In this document: positions 1 through 8,680 of the stretch, one piece after another
How the letters are laid out: each line of letters starts with the position of its first letter
Position numbering within the stretch: the stretch's first letter is position 1
Source: Roseitranquillus sediminis
Lineage (GTDB): Bacteria > Pseudomonadota > Alphaproteobacteria > Rhodobacterales > Rhodobacteraceae
Assembly (NCBI RefSeq): GCF_016918935.1
Contig: NZ_JAFFOB010000012.1
Span: forward strand, 107,347-171,346
Direction: 5' to 3'
DNA length: 64,000 nucleotides
The notes under the pieces: model-generated
Told to the model about the DNA's origin: nothing
Database searches by the model: none
The model's input: the letters and a program-made list of their open reading frames with translations, nothing else
Program-made: the position numbers and the translations under genes

Positions 1-1819
1 GACCGGCCTCCTCCGGTCCGATCAGGCCGCGGAGCAGGTGCACGCCGATCCGAAAGTGCCATTCCTTGGACCAGACCCGCATCGTGTCCAGCCGGCCCTC
101 GTAGTCCGCCGCCGCCTCGAGCCGCTGCGAGAGCTGCGCCTCGAGCTCGTCGGCCCCCGGCCAGTCGGCGAAGAAGTCGCCTCCGATGACGGCATCCAGC
201 ACCTCCGCGTTGCGCCCGAGATAGTGCGCCAGGCCCGGCGCGCTGGCGGCGATGTCGGTCATCAGGTCCAGTAGCTGCGGGTTGGCCTCGAAGAGCGAAA
301 AGATCTGCACGCCGGCAGGCAGGCCCGAGACGAAGGCCGTCAGATGCTTCAGCGTACGGTCGGGATCGGCGGTTTTCGAGACGCGATCGAAGAGTGCCGG
401 TCGCAGCCGCTCGAAGATCTCGATCGAACGCTGCGAGCGCAGCGCCGGGAGCGAGCGCCAGCCGCTCACGATCTCCTTCTGCGCGTCCGTCAGGCTAGGC
501 CCCTCGGCCGCGGGCGACGGGGCGAAGAAATCCTCCGTCAGGCCGGCGACGCGGTCGAAAACCTCCTGCAGCTCGCGGCGAAGTCCTGCGACGTCGCGCC
601 CGCAGAGCGCGGCGAGGCGGCCAAATCCTGCCTCGTCCTGCGGCAGGAGGTGCGTCTGCTGGTCGTTGACCATCTGCAGCCGGTGCTCGATCTCGCGCAG
701 GAACGCATAATCGCGCTTGAGCTGCCCGGCGTCGGACTCCGAAACCCATCCCGCCGCAGCGAGCCGGTCGAGCGCCGCCTGCGTGCCGCGCACGCGGAGC
801 GACGGATCGCGGCCCCCGGCGATGAGCTGCCGGGTCTGGGTGAAGAACTCAATCTCACGGATGCCGCCCGGGCAGAGCTTCACGTTGCGCTGCTCCAGTG
901 CCTGGCCGTGCTGTCCCTTGTGCTCGCGGATGCGGAGCCGCATCGCATGCGCCTCCTGTATCGCCACGAAATCCAGATGCCGCCGCCATACGAATGGACG
1001 CAGCGCGTCGATAAAGCGCCCGCCGGCCTCCAGGTCGCCTGCGGCCGGTCTCGCCTTGATCCACGCCGCCCGCTCCCATGCACGGCCAAGCGCCTCGTAA
1101 TACCGCTCGGCCGCGTCCATCGAGATGCAGACGGGCGTGACCGAGGGATCCGGACGCAGCCGCAGATCGGTGCGGAAGACGTAGCCTTCCTCCGTGTTGT
1201 CGGAAAGCAGCGCGGTCATCCGGCGAGTTGCCCGCACGAAGCCGCTGCGCACCTCGGCGTAGTCCTCCGGCGGGTGGCGTGCCTCGTCGAAAAGGCAGAT
1301 GAGGTCTATGTCGGATGAGTAATTGAGCTCGGACGAGCCCATCTTGCCCATGGCGAAGATGACCATGCCGTCCGCATCCGGCGCATCTGGCAGCCTGCCC
1401 CGCCGGCGCTCCGCCGCAAGGGCGGCGGAGAGCGCAGTGGCGCAGGCGAGGTCCGCGAACCGGGTCAAGGCGCCGGTCACCTCGCCGAGGTGCCAGACGC
1501 CGCCCAGGTCCGCCAGCGCCGTCAGCAGCGCTACGCGCCGCTTTGCCCGTCGCAGCCCGTCGGCCACCTCCGCGTCCGCGAGCGCTTCTACTTCCGCAAG
1601 CGCCCGCTCCAGCGCGTCCTCGGGTTCTTCATGCAAGGCTTCGGAAAGCCACGCCGCCTCCTGCCGCGCGATGCGGTGCAGGAATGGACTTGATCCCGCC
1701 GCACCCGACACGAGGCGGTGCAGGTCGCCCTCCAGCCCAACGGCCTCGGCGGCTTCGGTCCCGTGCTCGGGCTCGAGCGGATCGGGGCAACGGGTGAGGC
1801 GGTGGGCGAACGGCACCAC
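1..1819 (-). CDS. glnE: Bifunctional glutamine synthetase adenylyltransferase/deadenylylase, 5' part (runs off the left edge)
   Basis: GlnE adds AMP to, or removes it from, glutamine synthetase according to nitrogen status, under PII control. About 606 N-terminal residues are present; the family is usually about 930 residues, so the C-terminal adenylylating half lies outside the window. The first nucleotidyltransferase domain shows the motif GKMGSSELNYSSDIDL near residues 158-173, followed by an LRLRPDPS segment and the helical EHRLQMVNDQQTH region typical of the family. No ATG fits the beginning of the frame. Two adjacent GTG codons (1817-1819 and 1814-1816) follow an AAGGTGGG ribosome site, so a GTG start is likely. 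The gene is divergent from the DUF2852 gene. Confidence 0.93.
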   Translation of the reverse strand, partial: MVPFAHRLTRCPDPLEPEHGTEAAEAVGLEGDLHRLVSGAAGSSPFLHRIARQEAAWLSEALHEEPEDALERALAEVEALADAEVADGLRRAKRRVALLTALADLGGVWHLGEVTGALTRFADLACATALSAALAAERRRGRLPDAPDADGMVIFAMGKMGSSELNYSSDIDLICLFDEARHPPEDYAEVRSGFVRATRRMTALLSDNTEEGYVFRTDLRLRPDPSVTPVCISMDAAERYYEALGRAWERAAWIKARPAAGDLEAGGRFIDALRPFVWRRHLDFVAIQEAHAMRLRIREHKGQHGQALEQRNVKLCPGGIREIEFFTQTRQLIAGGRDPSLRVRGTQAALDRLAAAGWVSESDAGQLKRDYAFLREIEHRLQMVNDQQTHLLPQDEAGFGRLAALCGRDVAGLRRELQEVFDRVAGLTEDFFAPSPAAEGPSLTDAQKEIVSGWRSLPALRSQRSIEIFERLRPALFDRVSKTADPDRTLKHLTAFVSGLPAGVQIFSLFEANPQLLDLMTDIAASAPGLAHYLGRNAEVLDAVIGGDFFADWPGADELEAQLSQRLEAAADYEGRLDTMRVWSKEWHFRIGVHLLRGLIGPEEAG

Positions 1820-1917
1820 CCCACCTTGGCAACCGGCGCAGATCGGTCAAGCGGATCGAGGAAGTGAAAAGTTTTTACATGGCCCTTGATCTTGATCGCG
1901 CGCATGCCGATCTCCGC

Positions 1918-1940
1918 TCATGTGAAACACATTTACATGA
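1918..1940. promoter_or_regulatory. Pseudo-palindromic operator candidate upstream of the DUF2852 gene
   Basis: TCATGT-N11-ACATGA has two perfect 6-bp inverted arms. It ends 16 bp before the DUF2852 start codon. A related direct copy, GTGAAAAGTTTTTACATGG, lies at 1864-1882 and matches GTGAAACACATTTACATGA (1922-1940) at 14 of 19 positions. This looks like paired binding sites for a dimeric regulator. The regulator is unknown. Confidence 0.4.
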
Positions 1941-1956
1941 CGAGGAGGAAGCTACG

Positions 1957-2349
1957 ATGACATCTGTTGCAACTTGGCCGGCACAGGCCGAATCCTGGCT
2001 CGACGAGCGCGGCAAGCCCGCCTGGATCATCGCCATGATCCTCGGGTTCATCGTGTTTTGGCCGCTGGGCCTGGCGCTCCTGGCGTACATGATCTGGAGC
2101 CGTCGCATGTTCGCCGGCGCCTGCGGTCGCCGTCGTTCCGCCCGCGTCGCCTTCCGGTCGAGCGGCAACAGCGCGTTTGACGCCTATAAGGCCGAGACGC
2201 TGCGCCGGCTGCAGGACGAGCAGGCCGCGTTCGAGGCCTTCCTCAAGCGGCTGCGCGAGGCCAAGGACAAGACCGAATTCGACCAGTTCATGGACGAGCG
2301 CGCCCGGACCGCCCGCGCCACGTCGGGCGAAGAAAAGCAAACGGTGTGA
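1957..2349 (+). CDS. DUF2852 family membrane protein
   Basis: This 130-residue protein has one hydrophobic segment at about residues 21-46 (PAWIIAMILGFIVFWPLG), then a basic stretch. A charged helical C-terminus (FDAYKAETLRRLQDEQAAFEAFLKRL) ends in FDQFMDERAR, the hallmark of DUF2852. The function is unknown; it is common in alphaproteobacteria. The start at 1957 was chosen over an in-frame ATG 93 bp upstream because a strong GAGGAGGAAG ribosome site lies just before it. The upstream start would place the paired operator-like repeats inside the coding region. Confidence 0.85.
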   Translation: MTSVATWPAQAESWLDERGKPAWIIAMILGFIVFWPLGLALLAYMIWSRRMFAGACGRRRSARVAFRSSGNSAFDAYKAETLRRLQDEQAAFEAFLKRLREAKDKTEFDQFMDERARTARATSGEEKQTV

Positions 2350-2354
2350 GCCTC

Positions 2355-2387
2355 GGCGGCGGCCTCTTGGCAGGCCGCCGCCGCTTT
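2355..2387 (+). terminator. Hairpin terminator after the DUF2852 gene
   Basis: A perfect 11-bp stem (GGCGGCGGCCT / AGGCCGCCGCC) has a 6-nt loop and is followed by GCTTTC. The U-run is weak, but the hairpin lies 6 bp after the stop codon, where a terminator or mRNA-stabilising stem is expected. Confidence 0.6.
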
Positions 2388-2415
2388 CGCATATAGAGGC
2401 ACGAGGGAGACGCCT

Positions 2416-2874
2416 GTGACTGCGACGGAAATCTACCTGGACCGCCTGCCGGATCCGGTGACCGAGCCGGCCTTCTACGACGGTGTGCCGCTCAAGCGGC
2501 TCATCGCTTGGGTGGTCGACGTGGCCATCACCGCGGCGGTGACAGTCGTCGCACTGCCGCTGACGCTGTTTGCGGGGCTTTTCTTCCTCCCGCTGCTCTA
2601 CGGATTGGTTGGATTCCTCTACCGCTGGGCCAGTATCACCCGCATGTCGGGCACGATCGGGATGCGGCTGGCGGCGATCGAACTGCGCGGGTCGGACGGC
2701 GGGCGGCTTGATCCGCTGGCGGCATTGCTCCACACTTCGGGATACACGGCGTCGGTGATGCTCTTTCCGGCACAGTTCGTTTCGGTCGCACTCATGATGG
2801 TGACGCCACGCCGGCAGAGCCTGACCGACCTTGTCCTGGGAACGGCCGCAGTGCGTCAAGCGGCCGTATACTGA
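2416..2874 (+). CDS. RDD family membrane protein
   Basis: This 152-residue protein has hydrophobic segments at about residues 28-60 (IAWVVDVAITAAVTVVALPLTLF and FFLPLLYGLVGFLYRW). The RDD-type region reads SGTIGMRLAAIEL, and a C-terminal segment ends in RQSLTDLVLGTAAV, which matches the family pattern. RDD proteins are small integral membrane proteins, mostly of unknown function, some implicated in transport. Translation starts at a GTG preceded by GAGGGAGA. It lies after the DUF2852 terminator hairpin and before bpt on the same strand. Confidence 0.8.
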   Translation: MTATEIYLDRLPDPVTEPAFYDGVPLKRLIAWVVDVAITAAVTVVALPLTLFAGLFFLPLLYGLVGFLYRWASITRMSGTIGMRLAAIELRGSDGGRLDPLAALLHTSGYTASVMLFPAQFVSVALMMVTPRRQSLTDLVLGTAAVRQAAVY

Positions 2875-2945
2875 CAACTCTCGCGGGACTTGGCGGAACC
2901 TGCGGCGGGCGCTAGTGTTTCCCACGTCTGCCGACCGGTTCGAAA

Positions 2946-3773
2946 ATGCGCCACACCTTACCCATCGCTCCGCAGTTCTACGTGACGGCACCGCAGCCGT
3001 GCCCCTACCTTGAGGGACGGATGGAGCGTAAGCTCTTCACGGCGCTGCAGGGCGAGTATGCGGAGACCCTGAACGACACCCTGTCCAAGCAGGGGTTCCG
3101 GCGCTCGCAGAACGTTCTCTACCGCCCGTCCTGCGCGGAATGCTCGGCCTGCATTTCGGTGCGTATCCGAGTCGCGGACTTTCGCCCGACCCGCAGCCAG
3201 CGCCGGGTCCTGCGCCGCAACCGCGACCTCAAGCGGGACGCCACGTCCCCCTGGGCCACGGAGGAGCAGTACCAGCTCTTCCGGACGTACCTCGACAGCC
3301 GCCACTCGGATGGCGGCATGGCCGACATGGACATCTTCGAGTTCGCGGCGATGATCGAGGAGACGCCGATCCGGAGCCGGGTGATCGAGTACACGACCTC
3401 CGGGATCACCGGACGGGACCTGGCGGCGGTCTGCCTGACGGACGTGCTCGATGACGGGCTGTCGATGGTCTACTCGTTCTACGACCCGCAACTCGCCACC
3501 GACAGCCTCGGCACCTACGTCATCCTCGATCACATCGAGATCGCGCGCGAGGCGGGGATGCCCTACGTCTATCTCGGCTATTGGGTGCCGGGCAGCCCGA
3601 AGATGGGCTACAAGGCCAAGTTCCCGGCGCTCGAGGTCTACCACGGCGGCGTCTGGCGTGACCTGGGCAACCCCTCGGACTATTCGGTCAAGACGCACCC
3701 GCTTTCGACGGACCCGATCGCCGAGCAGGTCGCGCGGATCTCGCTGCCCGATACCCGTGCGCCGAAGAGCTGA
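2946..3773 (+). CDS. bpt: Aspartate/glutamate leucyltransferase (bacterial Ate1-like)
   Basis: Bpt transfers leucine from Leu-tRNA to proteins with N-terminal Asp or Glu, marking them for ClpAP through the N-degron pathway. The protein has the usual length of about 275 residues. The N-terminal region carries the [13 protein letters not shown] and [16 protein letters not shown] segments, the latter with the Cys-rich motif of the ATE family. The C-terminal GNAT-like fold carries [20 protein letters not shown], which is highly conserved. The start ATG follows a spacer with no obvious strong ribosome site, but the N-terminus ([18 protein letters not shown]) matches the family. Confidence 0.92.
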   Translation: MRHTLPIAPQFYVTAPQPCPYLEGRMERKLFTALQGEYAETLNDTLSKQGFRRSQNVLYRPSCAECSACISVRIRVADFRPTRSQRRVLRRNRDLKRDATSPWATEEQYQLFRTYLDSRHSDGGMADMDIFEFAAMIEETPIRSRVIEYTTSGITGRDLAAVCLTDVLDDGLSMVYSFYDPQLATDSLGTYVILDHIEIAREAGMPYVYLGYWVPGSPKMGYKAKFPALEVYHGGVWRDLGNPSDYSVKTHPLSTDPIAEQVARISLPDTRAPKS

Positions 3774-3779
3774 CGAGGC

Positions 3780-6134
3780 TCAGTTCGGCATCAGGTTCGG
3801 CACGATCGTCACAACCCACGGGAACGCCCAGAGCAGCGCCAGTCCGCCCATCTGGATCAGCACGAACGGGACGATGCCGCGATAGATGTGCCCGGTCGTC
3901 ACCGACACCGGCGCGACGCCGCGGAGGTAGAAGAGCGCAAAGCCGAAAGGCGGCGTGAGGAACGACGTCTGCAGGTTGACTGCGATCATGATCGTGACCC
4001 AACTCGGGTCGAGCGTTCCGCCGTAGATCACCGGCCCGACGATCGGGATCACGATGTAGATGATCTCGAGAAAGTCGAGGACGAAGCCCAGCACGAAGAG
4101 CACCAGCATCACGATCAGGAAGACCACCCACTCCCGGTCGAAGGAGCGCAGAAAGTTCTGGATGTACTCCTCGCCGCCGAAAGAGATCACCACGAGGTTG
4201 AGCAGCTGCGAGCCGATCAGGATGGTGAAGACCATCGAAGTGACCTTGGCGGTCTCGCGGATCACCGGCGTAAGGATGCCGCCCGCGAACAGCACCCAGC
4301 AGGAGAAGAGAAGGCCGAAGATCGCGAAGAGATAGGCCGCCTGCGCCACGATGAAGGCGACCCACTCCTCGAACGCGACGGTCTCGCGCGTGATGCGCAG
4401 GTCGAAGTTCATGCCGATCAGGATCATGATCAGGATCGCGAAGGCGGTCATGATGACGATGCGGCCGGATCGACCGAGGTCGCGCTGCCTGCGGTAGGCC
4501 GCGAGCATGATCGCGCCGCCGGCGCCGAGCGCCGCGGCGGGCGTCGGGTTGGTTATCCCGCCGAGGATCGAGCCCAGAACCGCGATGATCAGCACGAGCG
4601 GCGGGAAGACGACCCGTAGCAGGTCGTTTCGCGCGAGCATCCCGCCCGCAGCTCGCAACCCGTAGAGCGTCAGCAGGATCGGGATCGACAGGATGACGAG
4701 CGTCTGGCCCGAGGTGGTCGTCGGCGCGACGAAGAGCGCGTCGAAGGTCAGTGCCAGGACAATCCCGGCGGCACCGACGAGAAGCGGGCGGACCGGCGCC
4801 GACGGAGCGACCCCCCGCGCCACCGCCAGGACGATCCCGAACGAGAGAAAGCCGAGCAGGATCCCGGAGCCGATCGGCGGCGCGCTTGCGATCCTGTTGA
4901 GGCGGATCTGCTCGATCTCCTCCTCCGTCAGCTGTCGGCCCACATTCGCGCCGCCCGAGGCATCGATCGCTTCCTGCTGCGAGACGGCGATATCCCAGCG
5001 CGCCTGGCCGTGCAGATCGATCATCGCCGCGCGGCACTGATCCGAGACGTTGGTGCGCAGGACGGCACTCGCACCCGCCTCGCTGTAGCTGCCGACGCGG
5101 ACGTCTTGGCTGCCGGCCGGCCCAATGGCACTCATCAACACCCCGGCCGCGATCAAAACCAGCGGTACCGCCAGATACCAGGTCAGCGCCTCGCTCCGCG
5201 TCACGACCTCGCCCGTACTGCCCGTAACCGCAACCGGCGGCGCCTTGGACGGGTTGAGCAGCGCATAGCCGAACGCATAGGCCGCGTAGAGCGCGGCGAG
5301 CAGGATGCCCGGTAGAAGCGCCGCCTGGAACAGCGTCCCGACGGAGACGACGGCCGCCTGCCCCAGAAGCGTCAGCGCGTCCGAGCATCCGACCGCCTGC
5401 GCCCTCGTCTCCTGCGCCGTGGCGTAGATGTCGCCCGCGAGCGTGCCCAGCAGCACGATCACGATCGATGGCGGGATGATCTGGCCGAGCGTGCCGCTGG
5501 CCGCGATGACGCCGGTGGCCAGCTCCGGCGAGTAGTTGTTGCGCAGCATCGTCGGCAGCGACAGCAGCCCCATCGTGACGACGGTCGCGCCAACGATGCC
5601 GGTCGATGCGGCGAGGAACGCGCCCACCACGACCACGCTGACCGCGAGGCCGCCCGGCAAAGGACCGAAGACGCGCGCCATCGTCTGCAGCAGGTCGTCG
5701 GCGATCCGCGACCGCTCGAGCGTGATGCCCATGAGAACGAACATCAGAACCGCCAGCAGCGTTTCTATCGACGCGCCCGCCAGCACCCGCTCATTCACAC
5801 GGTTGACGATGAAGCTGATGTTGCGGTCGACTGCGAGTTCCCAGCCGCCCGGGAAGAGCGGCTCGACCATGCGCGGAAGGTCCGGGTATCGGAAGCGCGA
5901 GATGTCGATCGGGCTCTCGCCCTGCACCAGGAGCTGCCTGTAGGCGTCGCTGCCCTGATCGACCGCCTGATGGACGAGGACGCCGGCGCTGTCGAGCGCG
6001 GCGATGATCGCGAACGAGAAGATCGCCGCGCCGCCAATCGCGAAGGCGACCGGAAAGCCCGAAAGGATCCCGCCGAAGAGGCAGAGGAACACGATGATCA
6101 GGCCGATCTCGACCCCGTCGAGCCCCAGGAACAT
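3780..6134 (-). CDS. TRAP transporter large permease (DctM/TakM-like) with long internal insertion
   Basis: This is the 12-TM-type permease of a tripartite ATP-independent periplasmic transporter, driven by an ion gradient. The N-terminus (GVEIGLIIVFLCLFGGILSGFPVAF) and C-terminus (LQTSFLTPPFGFALFYLRGVAP) are diagnostic of DctM. At 784 residues it is far longer than ordinary DctM proteins of about 430. Roughly residues 230-500 are extra, with additional hydrophobic segments and a polar loop containing QCRAAMIDLHGQARWDIA. The core GGITNPTPAAALGAGGA motif follows the insertion. It is the last gene of a dctP-dctQ-dctM operon, 12 bp after dctQ. Confidence 0.9.
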   Translation of the reverse strand: MFLGLDGVEIGLIIVFLCLFGGILSGFPVAFAIGGAAIFSFAIIAALDSAGVLVHQAVDQGSDAYRQLLVQGESPIDISRFRYPDLPRMVEPLFPGGWELAVDRNISFIVNRVNERVLAGASIETLLAVLMFVLMGITLERSRIADDLLQTMARVFGPLPGGLAVSVVVVGAFLAASTGIVGATVVTMGLLSLPTMLRNNYSPELATGVIAASGTLGQIIPPSIVIVLLGTLAGDIYATAQETRAQAVGCSDALTLLGQAAVVSVGTLFQAALLPGILLAALYAAYAFGYALLNPSKAPPVAVTGSTGEVVTRSEALTWYLAVPLVLIAAGVLMSAIGPAGSQDVRVGSYSEAGASAVLRTNVSDQCRAAMIDLHGQARWDIAVSQQEAIDASGGANVGRQLTEEEIEQIRLNRIASAPPIGSGILLGFLSFGIVLAVARGVAPSAPVRPLLVGAAGIVLALTFDALFVAPTTTSGQTLVILSIPILLTLYGLRAAGGMLARNDLLRVVFPPLVLIIAVLGSILGGITNPTPAAALGAGGAIMLAAYRRQRDLGRSGRIVIMTAFAILIMILIGMNFDLRITRETVAFEEWVAFIVAQAAYLFAIFGLLFSCWVLFAGGILTPVIRETAKVTSMVFTILIGSQLLNLVVISFGGEEYIQNFLRSFDREWVVFLIVMLVLFVLGFVLDFLEIIYIVIPIVGPVIYGGTLDPSWVTIMIAVNLQTSFLTPPFGFALFYLRGVAPVSVTTGHIYRGIVPFVLIQMGGLALLWAFPWVVTIVPNLMPN

Positions 6135-6146
6135 GTTGCTGCTCCC

Positions 6147-7046
6147 CTAGTGCGCGTGCCGTTCGGGTGCGGCCATCTCGACCTCGCCCGGCTCCAGCAC
6201 ATCCCTGTCGAGGAAGCGTCCGGCACTCGCCGGCCCCTCCTTCCATTCCAGGTACGAGCGGTAGAAGAAGGCCACGGCCTGCAGGAAGACCATCCCGGCA
6301 AAGGCCACCAGCAGCACCTTGAAGAGGAAGTAGCCGTTGAAGCCGTTGGGTGAGAAGCCCACGGTCTCGACATTCCAGCGAAAGGCGCGCGCCTTCATCA
6401 GCATCTGGTCGATGCTGTCAGAAGCAGAGACCTTCGGCGTCACGAGGTGCCGCCAGAGGAAATACCAAGCGTACATCCAGACGATCAGGGCGAACGGCAT
6501 CATGAAGACCAGCGAGCCCGCCATGTCGATCACCCGCTTCGTCCGGTGGCCCACGGCGGAATAGACGAGGTCCACGCGCACGTGCCCCCCCTGCACGAAG
6601 GTGTAGGTGCAGCAGAGTGCAACGACGAGAGCGTTGTAGAACTTGAGCTCCTCGGACCACCAGCTGATGTCGAGACTGAGCGCTGCGCCCAGGCCGAAGG
6701 TCAGCTCGGACATCGCGAAGATGCTCTGGCTGAAGATGATCACGATCTGCTGGAGCACCATCAACAGCCCGGCCCAGGCGAAGAAACGGCCCGTTCCGTT
6801 GGCGAAGGCCTCGAGCACCCGCACCGCCCCCCACATGATCCGGTTGCGCCAGAAACCGAGCCCCGTCAGCACGAGGAAGGCGGTCAGCACCACGAAGAGG
6901 AACTCGCGCGAGCCGCCGTAATAGGCGAAGCGCATCACCGCCTCGGGGTTCGACCAGTCGAGCCACAGGCCCGGATGCGTCACGGCATAGGCCACGCGCC
7001 AGAACGACAGAGCGATGTTGCTGACGACCCAGATCAGGAAATCCAT
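6147..7046 (-). CDS. TRAP transporter small permease (DctQ-like)
   Basis: This is the small membrane subunit that partners DctM. It has 299 residues, longer than the usual 160-200. Several membrane segments are visible (FLFVVLTAFLVLTGLGFW, FFAWAGLLMVLQQIVIIF, AGSLVFMMPFALIVWMYAWYF, FLFKVLLVAFAGMVFLQAVAF), with the DctQ-type VRVDLVYSAVGHRTKRVIDM segment in the middle. The order is binding protein, small permease, large permease on the minus strand. Long DctQ subunits usually accompany long DctM subunits, as here. Confidence 0.88.
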   Translation of the reverse strand: MDFLIWVVSNIALSFWRVAYAVTHPGLWLDWSNPEAVMRFAYYGGSREFLFVVLTAFLVLTGLGFWRNRIMWGAVRVLEAFANGTGRFFAWAGLLMVLQQIVIIFSQSIFAMSELTFGLGAALSLDISWWSEELKFYNALVVALCCTYTFVQGGHVRVDLVYSAVGHRTKRVIDMAGSLVFMMPFALIVWMYAWYFLWRHLVTPKVSASDSIDQMLMKARAFRWNVETVGFSPNGFNGYFLFKVLLVAFAGMVFLQAVAFFYRSYLEWKEGPASAGRFLDRDVLEPGEVEMAAPERHAH

Positions 7047-7097
7047 CGTGACCCCGCCGAAGTTGCGGCCCCGCGCGAGGCGAGGCCGCGAATTGCG

Positions 7098-8183
7098 TCA
7101 GTTGCCGAGGATGCGGTTCCTCTGGGCCTGATAGGTGTCTTCGGACCGGCCGACCCAGTCCGCCGAGTCGGCCATCGACGCCATGTAGCTGTCGTAGACG
7201 CGCTTGTAGAGCTCGTCCGACATGTACTGCTGCTGAACCTCGTCCGAGGCGCGGCCGAAGGCTTCCCAGACGCTCTCCGGAAACTCCAGGAGCTGCACGC
7301 CGGACGACTGGAGCCGCTGCAGGGCGGCGGCGTTGTTCGACTGGAACAGCGTCCAGGTCCAGATGTTGGCCGCGGCGGCGACCTGCTCGATCACCGTCTG
7401 GTGGCTCTGCGGCAGGCTGTCGAAGACCTCCCGGTTGGTTGCCAGGCTGAGGCCGGGACCGGGCTCGGCGAAGCCTGCCGGATAGTAGATCTTGGTGATC
7501 TCCTGAAAGCCCGCGGCCTCGTCGGCCCACGGACCGATCCAGTCGGTGCCGTCGATCGCACCGGACGAGAGCGCCTGGTAGACCTCGCCCCCGGGAAGAT
7601 TCTGCACCGACGCGCCCAGCCGCGACAGCACCTCGCCGCCCTGCCCCGGAATGCGGAACTTGAGCCCCTGGAAATCCTCCGGCGAGTTGATCTCGTTGCG
7701 GTACCAGCCGCCGGTCTGCGACCCGGTGTTGCCCGCGAGGAAGGACTTCAGCCCGAAGATCTGGCCGAGCTCGTCGTGCAGCTCCTGCCCGCCGCCGTGG
7801 TAGTACCACGTGTTGAGTTCCAGCGCCGTCATGCCGAACGGCACCGAGGAATAGAACGGATAGGCCGGATGCTGACCGACGAAGTAGTAGTCGGCCGCGT
7901 GGTACATGTCGGCCTGGCCGGAGGTCACGGCGTCGAACGCCTCGAAAGCGCCCACGAGCTCGCCCGCTGCCTTGAGGTCGATGGTTAGCTGGCCGTCCGT
8001 CGCGGCGGTGATGCGGTCGGCGATGTACTGGGCGCTGTCGTGCACCCCCGCAAGGCCCCGCGACCATGTCGTCACCATGGTCAGGGTTCGGCGCCCCTGC
8101 GCGTAGGCCGGCGCAGCCAGCGCGCCCGCGGCGGCGGCAGTGCCGCCCATGGCGGATTTCCTCAGAAACGAGCGACGATCCAT
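7098..8183 (-). CDS. TRAP transporter substrate-binding protein (DctP/TakP-like), Tat-exported
   Basis: This 361-residue periplasmic solute receptor starts with a twin-arginine signal (MDRRSFLRKS ... APAYAQG). The fold shows the TRAP receptor core (FRIPGQGGEVLSRLGAS) and a GAIDGTDWIGPWADE segment resembling the ligand-site region of 2-oxoacid-binding TakP proteins. A small organic anion such as a 2-oxoacid is a reasonable but unproven substrate. The ATG at 8183 was chosen because GGGGAGGAG lies 8 nt upstream; an in-frame TTG 18 bp earlier overlaps that ribosome site. First gene of the TRAP operon. Confidence 0.9.
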   Translation of the reverse strand: MDRRSFLRKSAMGGTAAAAGALAAPAYAQGRRTLTMVTTWSRGLAGVHDSAQYIADRITAATDGQLTIDLKAAGELVGAFEAFDAVTSGQADMYHAADYYFVGQHPAYPFYSSVPFGMTALELNTWYYHGGGQELHDELGQIFGLKSFLAGNTGSQTGGWYRNEINSPEDFQGLKFRIPGQGGEVLSRLGASVQNLPGGEVYQALSSGAIDGTDWIGPWADEAAGFQEITKIYYPAGFAEPGPGLSLATNREVFDSLPQSHQTVIEQVAAAANIWTWTLFQSNNAAALQRLQSSGVQLLEFPESVWEAFGRASDEVQQQYMSDELYKRVYDSYMASMADSADWVGRSEDTYQAQRNRILGN

Positions 8184-8487
8184 CTCAATTCTCCTCCCCA
8201 ACTCGCAAGGCCCGCATTGATGACGGGCAGCATCACAGGTGCGGCACCCTATAGAAGCTGCTGGAGCCTGTTAATAGGGCCACTGTCGGCCATTGTCCTT
8301 TTTCCTAAGCGCAGCGGTCCTCCCGCGGCATCAAGGGCATTCATGCTACACCGGAAGGGAGCAGGTGCCGCGAATTCGGGTAGAGGAAGGCACCTCTGCC
8401 GCTGCGAATCGCTACTGCGGACGAGACCGGAAGGCAATAAAGTTGCGTCGGCGCGCACCCTGACGCATGATTCCGCGCGAAACCCGG
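8184..8487. other. Gene-free spacer between the dctP-like gene and the ilv promoter
   Basis: No coding potential or RNA gene is recognisable in about 300 bp. The 5' region of the minus-strand TRAP operon must lie here; a TATAGG box near 8250 on the minus strand could be its -10 element, but the -35 spacing is poor. Confidence 0.4.
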
Positions 8488-8516
8488 TTGACGCGTCCGC
8501 GCTCGCTCGCTAGAGG
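8488..8516 (+). promoter_or_regulatory. Candidate sigma-70 promoter of the ilvB leader
   Basis: TTGACG and TAGAGG are separated by exactly 17 bp. The expected transcript start near 8523 would give a leader of about 160 nt that contains the leader peptide and the attenuator hairpin. Confidence 0.55.
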
Positions 8517-8548
8517 GACCTCAGGCAAGAGATTGCGGAGCCTTGCAG

Positions 8549-8596
8549 ATGCACAGCCTTCTCGTACTTGTAGGGGACCGGCGCATGGGCCTTTAG
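8549..8596 (+). CDS. ilvB leader peptide (15 residues, Leu/Val-rich)
   Basis: The short reading frame encodes MHSLLVLVGDRRMGL with a GGAG ribosome site 8 nt upstream of ATG. Codons 4-8 read Leu-Leu-Val-Leu-Val, exactly the end products of the pathway encoded downstream. The peptide stops 25 nt before a strong intrinsic terminator. Ribosome stalling at these codons would leave 8573-8588 free to pair with 8615-8627, which overlaps the terminator's 5' arm. This is the classical arrangement of amino-acid attenuation. Confidence 0.8.
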   Translation: MHSLLVLVGDRRMGL

Positions 8597-8621
8597 GCAG
8601 GATCCCTGTCGGCTCCAATGC

Positions 8622-8650
8622 GCCCCCGCCAGCAACGGGGGCTTTTTTTT
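8622..8650 (+). terminator. ilvB attenuator (intrinsic terminator)
   Basis: A perfect 7-bp stem (GCCCCCG / CGGGGGC) with a 7-nt loop is followed by eight consecutive T residues. It lies 31 bp before ilvB and after the Leu/Val leader peptide. A competing antiterminator can form between GGCGCATGG (8580-8588) and CCAATGCGCC (8615-8624), with an optional GGGG/CCCC extension; the two structures are mutually exclusive. Confidence 0.85.
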
Positions 8651-8680
8651 GCTCGAAGCCATGAAGCGGAGACGTGAGCG

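Noticed and set aside
344..1318. Long plus-strand open frame over the glnE region
   Set aside because: It is the antisense shadow of glnE, whose own frame runs off the window edge; composition and lack of family motifs do not support a gene.
2895..2919. GGAAC-N16-TGTT upstream of bpt as a third EcfG promoter
   Set aside because: The -10 element has T instead of the conserved C and bpt has no known stress link; the match is within chance expectation.
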